Positions 38,901-50,833 of a stretch of 64,000 nucleotides of DNA are shown here, piece after piece. A model generated the notes under the pieces. That model made no database searches and had not been told where the DNA came from. It saw nothing but the letters and a program-made list of their open reading frames with translations. Origin of the DNA: Cyanoderma ruficeps (Eukaryota > Chordata > Aves > Passeriformes > Timaliidae); assembly GCA_008694505.1 (NCBI GenBank), contig VZDJ01000623.1, positions 2,724,442 to 2,788,441 on the forward strand, read 5' to 3'. Each line of letters opens with the position of its first letter. The stretch's first letter is position 1. A program made the position numbers and the translations under genes.

Positions 38901-41274
38901 ATTGTGTTCCCCTCTCTGGAGTCCTAAATATCACCTGTATTTAAGTGTGCAGATGTGAGCCAAAGGCATGTAAGCCCCTAGATTCAGGATGGAGAGTGAT
39001 GTGTCTCAGTTATTAAACTGGATACTGATCTAAGCATCTTTTCCAATAGATGGAAAAATCTCAAGTGTTATCTCTTCCTCATCACTTGTCTTTTACAGTA
39101 TCTCTTTCCACCCACTCCCCCCCCCTCTACTTATAAATGTGCAATTTCCTGAAAAAAAGATTTCCCCATCACTTTTATTTTTAGATTTGTGTTTGTTTAC
39201 CAGAATCTGTCTGAAGTCTGGCTGGATAGCAATTCAATATCCACTCATTGATTTCCTAGCTCTCATTAGCTTAAATACTTACTTGAAGCAGGGGGTAAGG
39301 AGATCTTCATTGTTTATTTTAAGAACATTTAGTTTTAAGATGTCCTTTTGCTTTATGTTGTATCCGAATCAATTTTAAAAGGGACCATTTATAGTCTCAT
39401 TCTCTTTAATGTTTACTTTTTGGCATGAGTGTCTGGTTGTTTCTGTTTTGTAGTACTTTGAAACGGAAACTAAGTTAGATATAGAAATTAATGAGCTCAG
39501 TGATCGTTTGCCAAAAAAAACATGACATGGAAGATACATGTAACAAATTAACCCCAAGATTTCCCTGAAAAATGCTCTCTCCTTTACCAGAAATAACGAA
39601 CATGGAACAAAGTAATGATGAAATTTATTAATTTGGTTTTGAGGGGTGACTCTGCTTTTCGGAAGGCAGCGTGACCTAAGGAAGCATTAGTAAACCCTGA
39701 ATTCTCTTCCCAGAATTGATCTTAAATATCCTCAATTGAGTGATTTGATTTTTCTGAGAATCTAAAGCTTGTCTTTTTGTTACAAAATTCTTTGAGAGCC
39801 ATAGGAAAGTGCTCTAGGAGAGCCCAGATGAGAACATTTATGTCAGTAGTGTGATTTGAGCCGTGATTAACCCTTTTGTCTCTTCTTGGGCTTGAAACAC
39901 ATTCTCTACAGAGTCCATATTGCTGATCAATATATTTTATTCTGTTTGGTTTTCACAGCTTAGATCTGGATTTTCTTAATGCTAAGGCAAGCTTTTAGGG
40001 ACAAAGAGAGTCAATTAGAAATGCATTGTTCTAGAGGCAGACACAGCTCTCACGTAGGCAGGTCCAAGAAGAAGCATTGGACACCGAAAGTGGAACAAAT
40101 AAGTAGTGCTAGAAATGTATACTCTCAAAAGTTGGTTATTATTTAAATTTGAGACAGAAATGAGGGAAACTTGGAAGTAACCAAATTAGAGACAATATGG
40201 AAATGTCATAGTCACCACTTTGCAAAATGTGAAATGCAAATATCTTTACTGCTGTAGCTCCCAGCTACTCTGTCCTTCCCTCCTCTCCCCTTCTTTTCCC
40301 ATTTCTATCTGGAAATAATAAGACTTTGCTTTGTATTTCCCAGTTTGGATGGTGCATGGAGTGCTACATAGAGCCTCAGTGACTGGTAGGCTATAAAAAG
40401 CATCTTTAATATTCTGTGATTTACACTGTTTAGTGAGCCTGAATCTTTAACAGGGAACTAATGGTAGATCAGGAGACATCTTCAGATCGAAGCTTGCACT
40501 GTAGATATCTTGTTGGTGTTCAATCAAAAAAAGAGTGTGTTTTCTGCAAAGAAGTATAAAAGATTTCCCTGGGACCCGAGGCTCAGGTGTCATCATTCAA
40601 GATGCCAGATCAGTGTATTGAGGAGCTTGTACAGCAGCTGTCCTCATCAATGTCTATTTGCTGCAAAATACAGAGGAAAGAGAAGATGAGCAGATTGTGA
40701 ATGTACATCTCCACAAGGAGCATACTTTTTTTTGTTGTATTATGAAAATTGCAAAGGTCAGGCTGCAAGTGAGAATAATTTGTTACAACAATTCTGCAGT
40801 AAAAAACTAGCCAAAATACATAAAATTTCACTAGAAGAAGATTTTTTTGAAGCAGCATAGCAGCATTTTTTATTGGGACAATATAATTGCAGATAAATGC
40901 CGTATTCTATAAAGTATTAGAAGGGCACAATTGCATGCCTCCATCTTTTGGTGCTGAAGTCTGGTGAACAAATATTTGAACAGAGAAGGAGGGAAAGAAG
41001 AATAAAAGATTCATAGCATATGCATGGGCAGATTATTTTCAACTTGCAGTTGTTAAGTTTCTGTGGGGAATCAGTAGTGTCAGTTGTTTAGAAATTACGA
41101 TTGACACAGAAATGTGGGACTTTAAAGTGCAAAAACCAGGTTCTTAACTTGCCAACTCATCTTGTGATGCTGTCAGTCATCAGCAGCTGAGCAGAGCCTT
41201 GCTGAAGGTGTCATCCTCTTTGTTTTTATTTTTCATCCTGGAATCCTGCTTTATTTACCTTCATTTCTTTCTTC
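32916..41274. other. No gene recognised; non-coding DNA
   Basis: More than 8 kb without a supportable gene. The one frame with a protein-like look is minus 34214-33925 (see its own entry). Other frames are hydrophobic or cysteine-rich chance frames. No element ends, microsatellites of note or CpG islands are visible. Confidence 0.5.
33925..34214 (-). other. Unassigned open frame, Lys/Glu-rich
   Basis: From an in-frame TGA near 34214 to the stop near 33925 the minus strand is open for about 95 codons. The central part ('ATMEQQREIIKADIKLV' and following) is charged and would form an amphipathic helix. There is no ATG-led gene structure, and most of the bias follows from the T-rich plus strand. 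No convincing splice acceptor defines an exon. I do not recognise a family. It may be a chance frame, an exon of an unseen minus-strand gene, or an old retrotransposed fragment. Confidence 0.15.
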
Positions 41275-41360
41275 AGCTTCATAGTAAGAGACAGTCCCTA
41301 CCCTGCAGAGTTTGTAATCTAAATAGACAGGACATGGAAAAACAAATACTAAGTCACAAA
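41275..41360. repeat. Possible ancient interspersed repeat
   Basis: The phrase 'gagacagtccctaccctgca', then 'gtttgtaatctaaataga', then 'caggacatgg' has the wording of a widespread, very old vertebrate dispersed repeat. I do not assign a family. The ends are not visible. Confidence 0.4.
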
Positions 41361-42515
41361 GTAATGGAATAGGAAAAGCAAATGAAAATGTGGGTGTTCC
41401 AGGTTCCTTTCCACCACCCCGCGTCCCAGGAGCTGCCACGTTTTGTAGTTATCAATTTCTTTCTGTAGTGCTTGTGGTACTTCATGCAGCACCTGAGCAG
41501 AGACAGGCTCCCAGCCCTGCTTGGCTGACTGTCAGCTGAATCCACCTTCCAGGGAGCTGCTGATATGAGTGGCATTGATTTAACCAATAGCTACTCATGA
41601 TGTGTTTGGTTATTGATGTAAGGAAAGACAAAGTCCACTCATAAGTAATGAGCTAAGGATAATGCAGCAAGACCAAATGTGGTTATACATTTTGCATGAG
41701 AGACTCAAGGGGTTAATAAATCAAGCAAAAAAAGGTGATCTGCAATTCAGGGACTGGGACCAGCATCAATTTCTTCTTCCAAGTTGCTAGGTGGGCTCCA
41801 TCTCCAAATGGAGTTTTGGGAAGAGGGTTGAAGAGTTCTGCTACCCTGTAGGACTGACTTTGTGGGCACTGGGCAGCCCCTTCCATCTGAACCTGTGCTT
41901 AACCTATTTCAGTTGTCTGCATCCCCTCATAAGACTTATCTGAGGCCAGCTCCTGTGCGAATCTCACATGTTTATATGCACAGGTCAGGGGACTTGGTTT
42001 TGGTGTTGGCTCCTCTCGGCATGCCAGTGGCTGAACAAAGGTGTCAAAGTTTTTTTCTCTGAAATGTAGGTTAAGATGACACTTCAGGTGGTAAAAGAGG
42101 TTAGACCAAGTTTCTGGGATCTCTGCCACTTAGTCATCGCTGTTCTGTTCGTGTTGCACTTTAAGCAATAAGTGCTAGAGTTCAGGGAGTGTTTTGGGGG
42201 TGAACAGCGATTTTTAAATGCAGAATTTCAGAATTGCAGAATTGTAGATGCCAGCCCTACAGAGAGCTGTGGCATGGACTGCTTTGAGAGTTTGCATTTT
42301 TTTATGCCGATACCAGAAAAATTGAATCTTTTCCAGGTAAAGAGTCCCAGGAGTTTTTCTCTGTTCTTTTAAAAAGAGATTTGAATGCTGGGTAAGAATC
42401 ACCTCTAAATGTATCTTCTCATGCATATTCTGTGTGTGCAGCTTCACTGCAAAGTGTCAATGAGTGCAAACTTTGGAGGTTTCCCCTCCTCCTTTACGGA
42501 TTCTCTGTATAGGAA

Positions 42516-42546
42516 GTAAAAAAAAAAAAGAAAAAAAGAAAAGAAG
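42516..42546. repeat. A-rich tract
   Basis: Runs of A interrupted by single G bases, 31 bases long. Simple low complexity. Confidence 0.75.
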
Positions 42547-44724
42547 TAATGAATTTTAGTTCACAGAGAACTCATCAGAAAATTTAAAATCAGGAGTTTG
42601 GGCAAATAAATATTGTTTGGATTCTCTCTGTTCACTGGCTGACTTTTGAGCTTTAAGTCTTAGGTTTTCAAGCTTCTTCCACCTTCAGTTGAGTAATTGA
42701 GAATTTCTGCTTGCTTTCTTTCTGTCCTGAACCAGCAGCCCAGCAGGGTGGTGTGGAAAAAAATACATTTCTCTGGAGCCTTAAGAGAGGTTAAGCCCCA
42801 GTCCTGCTGTTTCACAATGATGAGGGACCTTCATACCCTCATTTGCAGCTGCTGCAAAGAACAGACCCTACTCCTGAGTATTAGCAGTTTTAAACTGCCC
42901 ACTTGCATCTATCTGTCTGGTCCTTCTGTCTCTCCCAGCAAGACACAATTCAGGAATGGTGTGGCAGCCCATGGGTGTTATCCTTGAGACTGACTTGCTC
43001 CCATAGTGACATTCAGCTCTTGTCACCCAGAGAAAGCTCTGTGGCTGCAGAGGTTTATTGCTGTGCCAGATCTTGGCTGGATGTAGAGTGCCAGCAGTGC
43101 CAGCTTTCCCTTCTTCAGGGTCAGAGAGAGTAAAGGAGAGGTGCTCCTTGGGCTGGGATTGCTCAAGGATCCACTTTCCATCTGCACATACTCTGTGAGA
43201 AGTGACCTTTGGAACAGACTGTGTAGGAAACGAGTCTGGAGTAGCCAAACAGTCCCACACAACAAAGCTCCCAAGGTACCAGGACAGAGAGAGGAGTGAT
43301 TGCTGGAGGTTTTTGTACTACACAGAGGACCAGGTTCTCCTCTGACGAAGAGCTCTTGCCATCTACCTGTCCCAGATGGGCCTATTCAGAAGGTCTGAAG
43401 TCATGAGCTTTATATATAGGTGGTTGTGTATTCTTTTTAAATTACTTTATTTTTCTTCCATATGTGTATTTTATATAAGTGCTTTGCTGATAATGAGTAT
43501 TCTGAAATTGAACATTATACAAGTCTATATAAATACAGACTGTATACATATATGGATTTATAAACTCATACTGGAAAACACAAGACAGTGCTAGCTGCTG
43601 GAATGTACTGTCACAGCAGTCTATTGCCCTTTCTTGCCATGTATGTTTTATTCCACTTGCCTTGCAATGGAGGGTGCCTGGGCTCTCGGAGTGAGGCTGC
43701 TCCTGTCTGAGGCAGCTGAGACCTGACCAGGACCTAGGAGAGCTCTCTGCTCTGATTCCTGATTTGGGCTATTTTTTGAAACTCCCATTTTTACAGACAC
43801 CTTTTGAAGTGTTGGATCAGCCCCCAGCAGTTGTGACCTAAAAAAATGTTTGACTTCAGACTTAAACTTCCCTATTAAGTGTGCATTTGGGCAATAGAGT
43901 GCAGTGGGGTTTCCCTTGGTTCAACTACTGGCACATTTTGAGCCTGATTGCTTCCAGTATCTTTGGGGACAGGTTTGTGTTTTCTGGAAGCAGCAGTCAG
44001 GAGCAGGGATGGATTTACAGTACCTGACTACCAGATACTCATCATCAGAGCCATTGCAAGCTTCCAGGCTACCCTGGAGCTACAATGGTGGGATCAGGGC
44101 TGGTTCAGATGCTCCTGAAGTGTCCTTATTGTGACTTGCTTGGCCCCATTGTGTTGTAGGTAAGACACAGGGCTGGTCACTGAGCCTGTCTGCAGCTCCT
44201 GACACAGCCTGGGCCTACCCAGCTGCAGGGCTGCAGAGGAGTCTCTTTGTGCAGCAATCACCTCAGGGCAAGACTCAGGTCCCCCTTGGCTTACCTGAAT
44301 GTCTGCATAGTCTGAATAGCTGTCTTGTGTGGAGAATCTTCCCATTGACCACCACATTCCTTGCTGGATGCAGATCTGGAGTTGGCCCTGTGTGTTTTCA
44401 CTGCAGGGCTTGGTGGCTTGTGAGGGTTTTTTTCTGGGACAGTGCTTTTGGCTCTGGCTGAACTTCCTTCCTCAGGAGGGGGATTGAAGGAACCAGCCCA
44501 GGCGTGAGCCATTGTATGAGGGTTAATGTAATTTTGGCTTCAGGACTGAGATATCACAGTGATGGGAAGTGATTGCTTTAAAGAGGAAGTCTGATGGGAA
44601 TAAAAGCACCACTAAAACCACAGCCAGAACTTTGCCATGGCAGGTAGATGGGAGAGCCCTAAATAGGGGGGACCATGAGCCCTGAGATGTGACTTCCAAG
44701 AAGGAAACAGAGCCTTGGTCTGCC

Positions 44725-44791
44725 AGGGAAAAGAAAAAGAAAAAAAANAAAGGAAAAAAAGAAAAAGGAAAAGAAAAAGAAAAGAAAAAGG
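44725..44791. repeat. Uninterrupted purine tract (GAAAA)n with one N
   Basis: Sixty-seven bases of only A and G apart from one unresolved base (44748). The units vary between GAAAA, GAAAAA and GGAAA. Long homopurine runs of this kind can form triplexes. The N is inside the longest A run. Confidence 0.85.
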
Positions 44792-46224
44792 CTGGCAGTG
44801 GTCTCAAAGACTTTTAATAGCAAATCTTTTTTACATGGATGTAGAAAGCCTGAGGATGTCTGGAATTGCTGCAGCTTGGCTGTGTGATAATGAGGAGCAG
44901 CTCTGTGCTTGTGAGCCCAGATCTCTGGCATTTCTCTGCTTGGAGCTTTTGTTCCCCTGTGGACTGACACTTCTGCAGGGGTGGGTGTCACTGAAGTGGC
45001 ATTTTCTGCAAAGAGCAGGAGGCTGATGTGCAAGAGCCCTATCAAACCTGCACAGACGTGTGCCATAAAGTGGGCACTCATTTTGTGTGCCATGGAACAC
45101 TGAAGGGACTGGATGAGCTGCTCTTAGAGCAGCCACCCCAACATTGTGGGGTCAAAGAGAGGAGCCCATGCTCCAGCAGGATTCCCAATGGGAAATCTAC
45201 TTGCTTGGGATTGTACAAGGGAAAGAATTTAGCAGTGATGTGTTCCTGCAAGGTTTGGTTTCTCATCAGCCTGGGTGTAGCATCCTGGGTGGAAAATGAT
45301 GTGGGGAGGCTGCTGGGAACATGTTGGATCACGTGAGGGGCAGGAGTGTCAGCCAGAGAAATGGGCATCTGTCACTCTGTTGAACAAAAACTGTGCAGTC
45401 CCAGGGCAGAAGCTGTTCAACAACATTTAGGGAAATCAACCTTCTTTGGCAAGCAGAAACTTTCTAGGAAGCTGAAGACTAGTTTATCTGTAAACCTATT
45501 GATTTTTTTGGCTTATATGAAGGATAATTTTGTTGCCATGACATAAGCCCTTTAGGATGGAAAACCCTTTCCCTTGCTTACTAGTAAGAATGGTGAATAT
45601 TTTATAGGCCTCATATTTTAGGTGGGTTTTAATTGAAAATGAAAACTAATACGAATTTTTCTCAGAAATATTTATCAAAAGTCTAGCTTTTTTTTTTCTT
45701 CTTTATATATTGTAAAAATGTAGAGAAGATGCAATTCTATCAAGAACTAGCCATGGTTTTCATATAAAGGTTTGTGGAAAAAACTCTTAAGCCTGCTTCA
45801 GTGCCATTCTATAGTTACCCATCCATTTACTTCAGAAGCTTCACTGATTAATTTCATAGTTACACTCATTTCCCTTCTTGGAGAGCCCTATATTTAATTA
45901 TTTTTTAATAACAGGAATACAAATCATATTATTCAATATCTTACTATTACTCTTCATCTTTCCAAGGATGTCGGAAATAGAGAAATTTGTGCTTGGCATT
46001 TTGATGTATGTCATGGAAACATAGGAGATTGAAATTTTCTTCAAGAATGTCAGGGCTCACATAGATTTGGTTGTACTGCCTGCAAATGTAACTCAAATTA
46101 AAGTTGTGCATAGACAGCCACATGAAATTAAAGCCCATTGCAAATAAATGTGAAGGGAGAATCTGTGTGTCCCAAAGAACTCTTGAGTGCCAGACCAAGG
46201 GTAGACCTGTAACCCGATGGGATT

Positions 46225-46270
46225 TGGAGCCAGGTCTCTTGAATTCAGTCTTCTAACCATCCCTCCCTTC
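46225..46270 (-). mobile_element. Possible MIR-like SINE fragment (5' part)
   Basis: The plus strand reads 'gagccaggtctcttgaatt' then 'gtcttctaaccatccctcc', resembling the reverse complement of the left part of MIR. It is short and diverged, hence tentative. Confidence 0.35.
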
Positions 46271-46513
46271 CAAACATGGTGATTTAAAACTTCAGGGCAG
46301 ATTTTCCTAAGTGTTGAGCATGTACCAGTTCCCAGTAGAGAGAGATGTTCATACAGTCTTGTTCATTTTTTAAAAGGGGGGGAAAACAATACATACTGAA
46401 TATAACTTTCCTGGTAACACTGTGATCATTTCCAGCAAATTTTCTCAGCTACAAGTCTGTGTTTTTTGTTAATGAAATACAGTTCTGTTGTACTTCTATT
46501 CCCTTAGAATCTG

Positions 46514-46572
46514 CTTTTTTTTTTTTTTTTNNTTTCCTTCTTTTTTTTTCTTTTTTTTTCTCTTTTTTTCTC
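46514..46572. repeat. Homopyrimidine tract with two N
   Basis: A T-rich run with occasional C bases, broken by two unresolved bases (46531-46532) after the longest T stretch. Simple low complexity; mirror of the purine tract type at 44.7 kb. Confidence 0.85.
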
Positions 46573-49500
46573 GGGCTGATCTCTGATATCATGCCTCTAG
46601 GCAATATCCTGAAGACAGTTTCAGTGCCCTCCTCCAGGTCACACCACATAATAATTTGTGAATGAAAGATAATTCAGATCAAGCAAAACAGGAAAGTTCA
46701 ATGCAAAAAAGTAATAGCACAACTCTTACCCAGTTCTTTTCATCCTATGATCTCCAAGAAATCCATGAAAGTACCTTTGTTTATTTATAATCTTCAGGTG
46801 GGGAAACACCCAGAAGGTCCAGAATCACTCAGCAAAACAAGAGTGAATCAAAACTAGGTTGTGATCTTAAATTTCCTGGCCAATCTCTTATCAAGACTTT
46901 TTCTGAAATTATTGTTATCTAAAAAAAGTTTACGTGGTTATTATTGGTGGGATTTTTTTCCCCTAAGTGAACAGTGATGATGTTGATAATTTAGTTTTCC
47001 CAGTGTGTTTACCAAAGAGATGTGTTGAAAGATGAGGCTTTTTTTAAACCAGGGCAACTGGACAAATATCTGTCATTGAGGGGATGTCATTGGTGGAGTG
47101 TCAGAGGTAGGGAGAATGTTTTACACACTGGGACAGGATGAATTGTCAGTGTCCCATGGCACACTTCAGGCAGAACACATGTCCCAAGTGTATCAAACAG
47201 TTCTGTCAAACTGATAAGGCCTGAAAGTTGTCCAGGAAAGCTATTTCATACTGCAGATTGCCAAAGAACACATTGGCTTCTCATTTATTTACTGGATGTA
47301 AATATGAATTCTCTTCCTGTGGTCCACGGTTCTTCAAAGGGAATACAAGAAAGAGGGTGTAAAATATCCTGGTTTTCCCTCTGTACTCATTAATCTGTAG
47401 AAAATAAGGCATTGCCCCTTATGCCCCTTGTATCTGATTTCCCTGGTGTTTCTGGAGACTTGGCTGCATGCAGCCCTGAGTGCTTTGCTAATTCTGACAC
47501 AGCACAGCCTGTTGAAGATAACGGCCTGGGGAAGCTGAATGTTCATTCTTGCACTTCTGTGTTCTGTAGGACTGTAGAAAATAAAAAGGGTCATCAGCTG
47601 CCAGGTTGACACTGGATTTTCTTGCTTCTCCATGGCCAAGAGAAGCTCACACACAGACTGCATACCTGCAGATCTTCACTTTTTTTCAGTATCTAGATTG
47701 GTGCTTTTCTGCCTGTAAACCTGTTCAGGCCCAGACAATCTACTGCTTTTCAGGAAAGGAAAGAGAAGGAGACACCTTTGTCTCAGCTTCTGCAGACATT
47801 CTTTATGTTTTCATCATGCTTTTGTCATTGTTAACAGAGAAATGTTGTTGTTTTGTTCAGCCATGGATATTCATTGATTGATTCTCCTGCTCTGTGCTTC
47901 TGTTTGTCCAGAGTGTGAAAGGAAGACCAGGATTAGACTGACCACCTGAATTTTCTGAGGAAATTGGTAGCATGGAATGGGTCCAGCTTTGAGGCTCCCA
48001 GATCTTTAATGGGGCCTTGCTTTGGGGGATGGGATGTGGTGGCCCAGGGCTTTGTGCATATCTCATGTGAGGGTTCAGTTGTGCTGTTATCTCCCTTCCT
48101 GTTTTTATCTTCCTTCCACCGACTTTCAGTATTGCATGCTTTGAAATACTTGTTCTTACATAATCTAAAGAAAAAGAAAAAAATATAAATAAAATGTGAT
48201 CTTTATTTCTCTTAAGACTTTTTGGAGCTCCTGAGAAAGACTGATTGCTGCCAGGGGTCACACCGTACCTCATGGAGACAGGCAGGAAATGTAATTTTGC
48301 ATACATAAATAATAGGTAAATGCTCATTTTCATGCTCAACAGCTGACTCCAGGCCAGGGAGTCATGGCCCTGGAAAATCTGACATACCCATTCAGCTCAA
48401 CAGAAAGTTATTGGAAACTGGCAAAAATAGGGTTAATGACATGGTGAACATGGTCTATGGCTTGAAGTGGCACTTTGGATTTTCCTTGCAAATTTTTCAA
48501 CATCATACAAGCTAACTCAAACTAATTTGAAAAGCAGACTGATGCAGAAACCTGTGTGGAAATTGGTGTTATGGCAGGGTTGGAGGACGCTCTGTGAGTA
48601 TGGCTGGCTTTGCTATTACTCTGTTTATAAATTTAGAGGAAAATGATCACATTTGCGTTTATGTCGATTTGGCAGCATCTACCCAGAAAGAGAAATTGTT
48701 GAACAGCTGAAACAACTTGAGGCAGGCAGACCAGGGCATCTTTCCTATGTAATCAAACCACGTGTCATGAGGAATTTGACCCAGGACAGCTTATTTTACA
48801 TCTTTCTTTGGTAGGCTCCCGGGGTCGCATTCTCTGAGCTGGGAGTTGTGCGGAAGTGTCACAGGGAAAGATAGCTTGCTTCAAAATTAATTACAGTGAG
48901 ATAAGGGTTGTGAAATAGAGCTGTTCCTTTTGGAGCTGTCAGCGCCTCCCTCGTGCTTTTCTCCAGTGTCCTGTTGCCTTTTGTGGATGCCGGTGGCATT
49001 CCCAGTGTTTAATCCCCCTTTGTCATTCGTGCCATCTACACAGGGTGTGGAGGAATCTCAGTGTACTCAGTGACGTTGAGATTTGGAATTGCTGTGCTGT
49101 AACGTGAATGTTTTCTCCTTTTGGCCTTTTGCTGGAAATGTTTGAGACCTGACGTGTTCTGAATATTACCTGTGAATTTCTCTGAACGCTGTGATAAATC
49201 CAGACAGGATCTCACAAATCAGAAGATGGTCACCCAATAGGCCTTGCTGGCTTTAATACTTCTGAAGGAGTGTGTTGGAAGGGTTGTTTGAAGTGCCTCT
49301 TTGCTTGCTCCCACATAGGCAGCTGGTTTGGTAGTAGTTACTAAAAGTAATGGGGTTGTGGGAAGAACAATACTTTGTTCTGACAGGTTTGAAAGTTACA
49401 TAATTTCAATTGTTTGACGAGTCTGGCACCTATTAACAGTTATTGAATGGCTTAAAGAAATAACGTGCTGAGAGAGTTAGAGGCTAAAAAGATGAAGTTG

Positions 49501-50112
49501 GTGTCTATTACTATTTTTACTGAGCAGCCCCATCACCTCAGGCAGGAACCTGTCTTCTCTCCTAATGGGACCCACTGTCCCTATAATATTTGGGATTTAA
49601 TATGGGATGTTTGGTCCATCTCTGCATCTGTTTTTTCCATCAGTTAATAATATTTGCCTTCTTTTGCAAAACACTTTGTGATTTAAGGAAAAAAATATAG
49701 TAAACGGAAGTACTATTAGTTATGGTTTTATTTAGTGTTTTATTGATTTAGTGCCCTTTTACTGTCAGTGTCAAAGATTCTCAGGGAGATTTTGTAGAAA
49801 TTCAGTATCTCCAAGAGAAAGAAAATTCACAGAGAATGAGGAAGTCAGAAAGAGAAAAAGGCCTCAGAGATTGGATCTCATTAAAGGACATGATAGAAAA
49901 GAGTCTTAGACATATTTCAAAATGTAAATCATACTTAGAGGACACATCTGAAGCTAATGCAATTAGGCATAATGTGAGATTAATATACTTGTTTCAAATT
50001 ATCCTATAATCAACCCTTTAACAAAAGCACTCAGTCCAAAACCAGGTAAATGATGAAGATGAACAACGGGAAGGAGAAAGTACTTGAAGTGAGTGAAGAG
50101 CAGTAATGGTTT
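46573..50112. other. No gene recognised; non-coding DNA
   Basis: The longest frame is 160 codons (minus 47857-48339), without any domain and within chance expectation. The stretch 48600-49000 mixes AT-rich and modestly GC-rich sequence and may be regulatory, but no test is possible here. A perfect 7-bp inverted repeat (49364-49381) looks like a steroid-receptor site but has the wrong spacing. Confidence 0.5.
46785..46875 (-). mobile_element. MIR-like SINE fragment
   Basis: The plus strand reads 'ttcaggtggggaaacaccc', then 'aatcactcagcaaaac', then 'gtgaatcaaaactagg'. The order matches the reverse complement of the MIR core, with counterparts of the 'gaaactgag', 'cactcagcaa' and 'aaccagg' landmarks. 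It is strongly diverged, with no target duplication seen. Confidence 0.5.
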
Positions 50113-50325
50113 TGTTGTGGTTTAATCCTGCTGGCAACTGATCCCCACGCAGCCATTCTCTCATGCCCTGCAACAGGATGGGGGAGGCAATTTTAAAAAG
50201 TGGGAAAATGTGTGGATTGAGCTAAAGATAGTTTCATAGGTAAAATAAAGCTTAGCATGTGAGCAAAGCCAAAGAAGGAATTCATTCACCACTTTCCAGG
50301 GGAGGAAGAGCAGATTCTCCATCCC
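50113..50325 (-). mobile_element. Partial 3' LTR of the ERV remnant
   Basis: Plus-strand order matches the left part of the LTR at 51705: 'tgttgtggtttaatcctgc', 'aggatgggggaggcaa', 'gattgagctaaagatagtt', 'aattcattcaccac'. Similarity fades after about 50325. The copy is more diverged from the other LTR than paired LTRs of a young provirus would be. Confidence 0.7.
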
Positions 50326-50533
50326 TTATTCCATGTCATTTACATCATGCTCAGGTATCACCCTATCCAATTCAATCTCTTTAACCACCATCCCCTTCCT
50401 ATCTTTTCACATAAAACACAAGTGTCATTTCTCTAGTCAATGGACCACCCCTGTAGAATGTCCATAGAATTCCCATAAAATGTGCACAGATGTCCATCAA
50501 ATGTCTGTTGAGTTCATTTGGTTTGTGACTTTG

Positions 50534-50827
50534 TGTCACCAGAGGATACGAAAGAACTACACTCACCCATCAAGTTGTAAAACAAACAAAAAAAAGAAGT
50601 TTATTTTGGAATTTCAGCTTATATAGTCTTTAGCATTTGATCAGGGATTGGAGGAGGAGAGTAAAACCTCTCTGACCTCAGTGGTCAACCTAAAAGTCTA
50701 TCAATTTGTCCTTCCTCCTAAAACAAAAAGCATATTTATAAAACATCACTCTTTGTTTATTTTTCAATGCGTGAAAAAGCTCTAGTAGAAATGTAAAACA
50801 TCAGAAAGCTGAAAAATTGAGGCAACA
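50534..50827 (-). mobile_element. Nested solo LTR with 6-bp target duplication
   Basis: A 294-bp LTR begins TGTTGCC and ends GGTGACA in sense on the minus strand. It is flanked by perfect direct repeats ACTTTG at 50528-50533 and 50828-50833. In sense it has a TATA word CTATATAAG (50626-50618) and, 12 bases on, a poly(A) signal AATAAA (50605-50600), the compact arrangement of alpha- or betaretrovirus-like LTRs. A 6-bp duplication is typical of that class (ERVK-type). Joining the sequence either side of one ACTTTG restores a continuous leader of the older ERV, so this insertion is the younger. No internal retroviral sequence is present, so it is a solo LTR. I see no gene for it to control in this window. 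Confidence 0.88.
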
Positions 50828-50833
50828 ACTTTG

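Larger units (their letters stand above)
41361..46224. other. No gene recognised; non-coding DNA
   Basis: There is no supportable gene. A-rich tracts lie at 42516-42546 and 44725-44791, and an AT-rich section at 43400-43580. Overlapping frames of 130-144 codons on the minus strand (42868-43260 and 44659-45093) have no domains; the latter runs through the purine tract and encodes a run of phenylalanine. Confidence 0.5.

Noticed and set aside
44659..45093. 144-codon minus-strand frame with a long phenylalanine run
   Set aside because: The run is the reverse of the purine tract and includes an unresolved base, so it is a composition artefact.
47857..48339. 160-codon minus-strand open frame
   Set aside because: Low similarity to any protein-like pattern, hydrophobic low-complexity stretches, and no exon signals.
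49364..49381. Glucocorticoid-response-like palindrome AGAACA...TGTTCT
   Set aside because: The half-sites are 6 bases apart, whereas the receptor dimer needs 3. It remains only a short inverted repeat.
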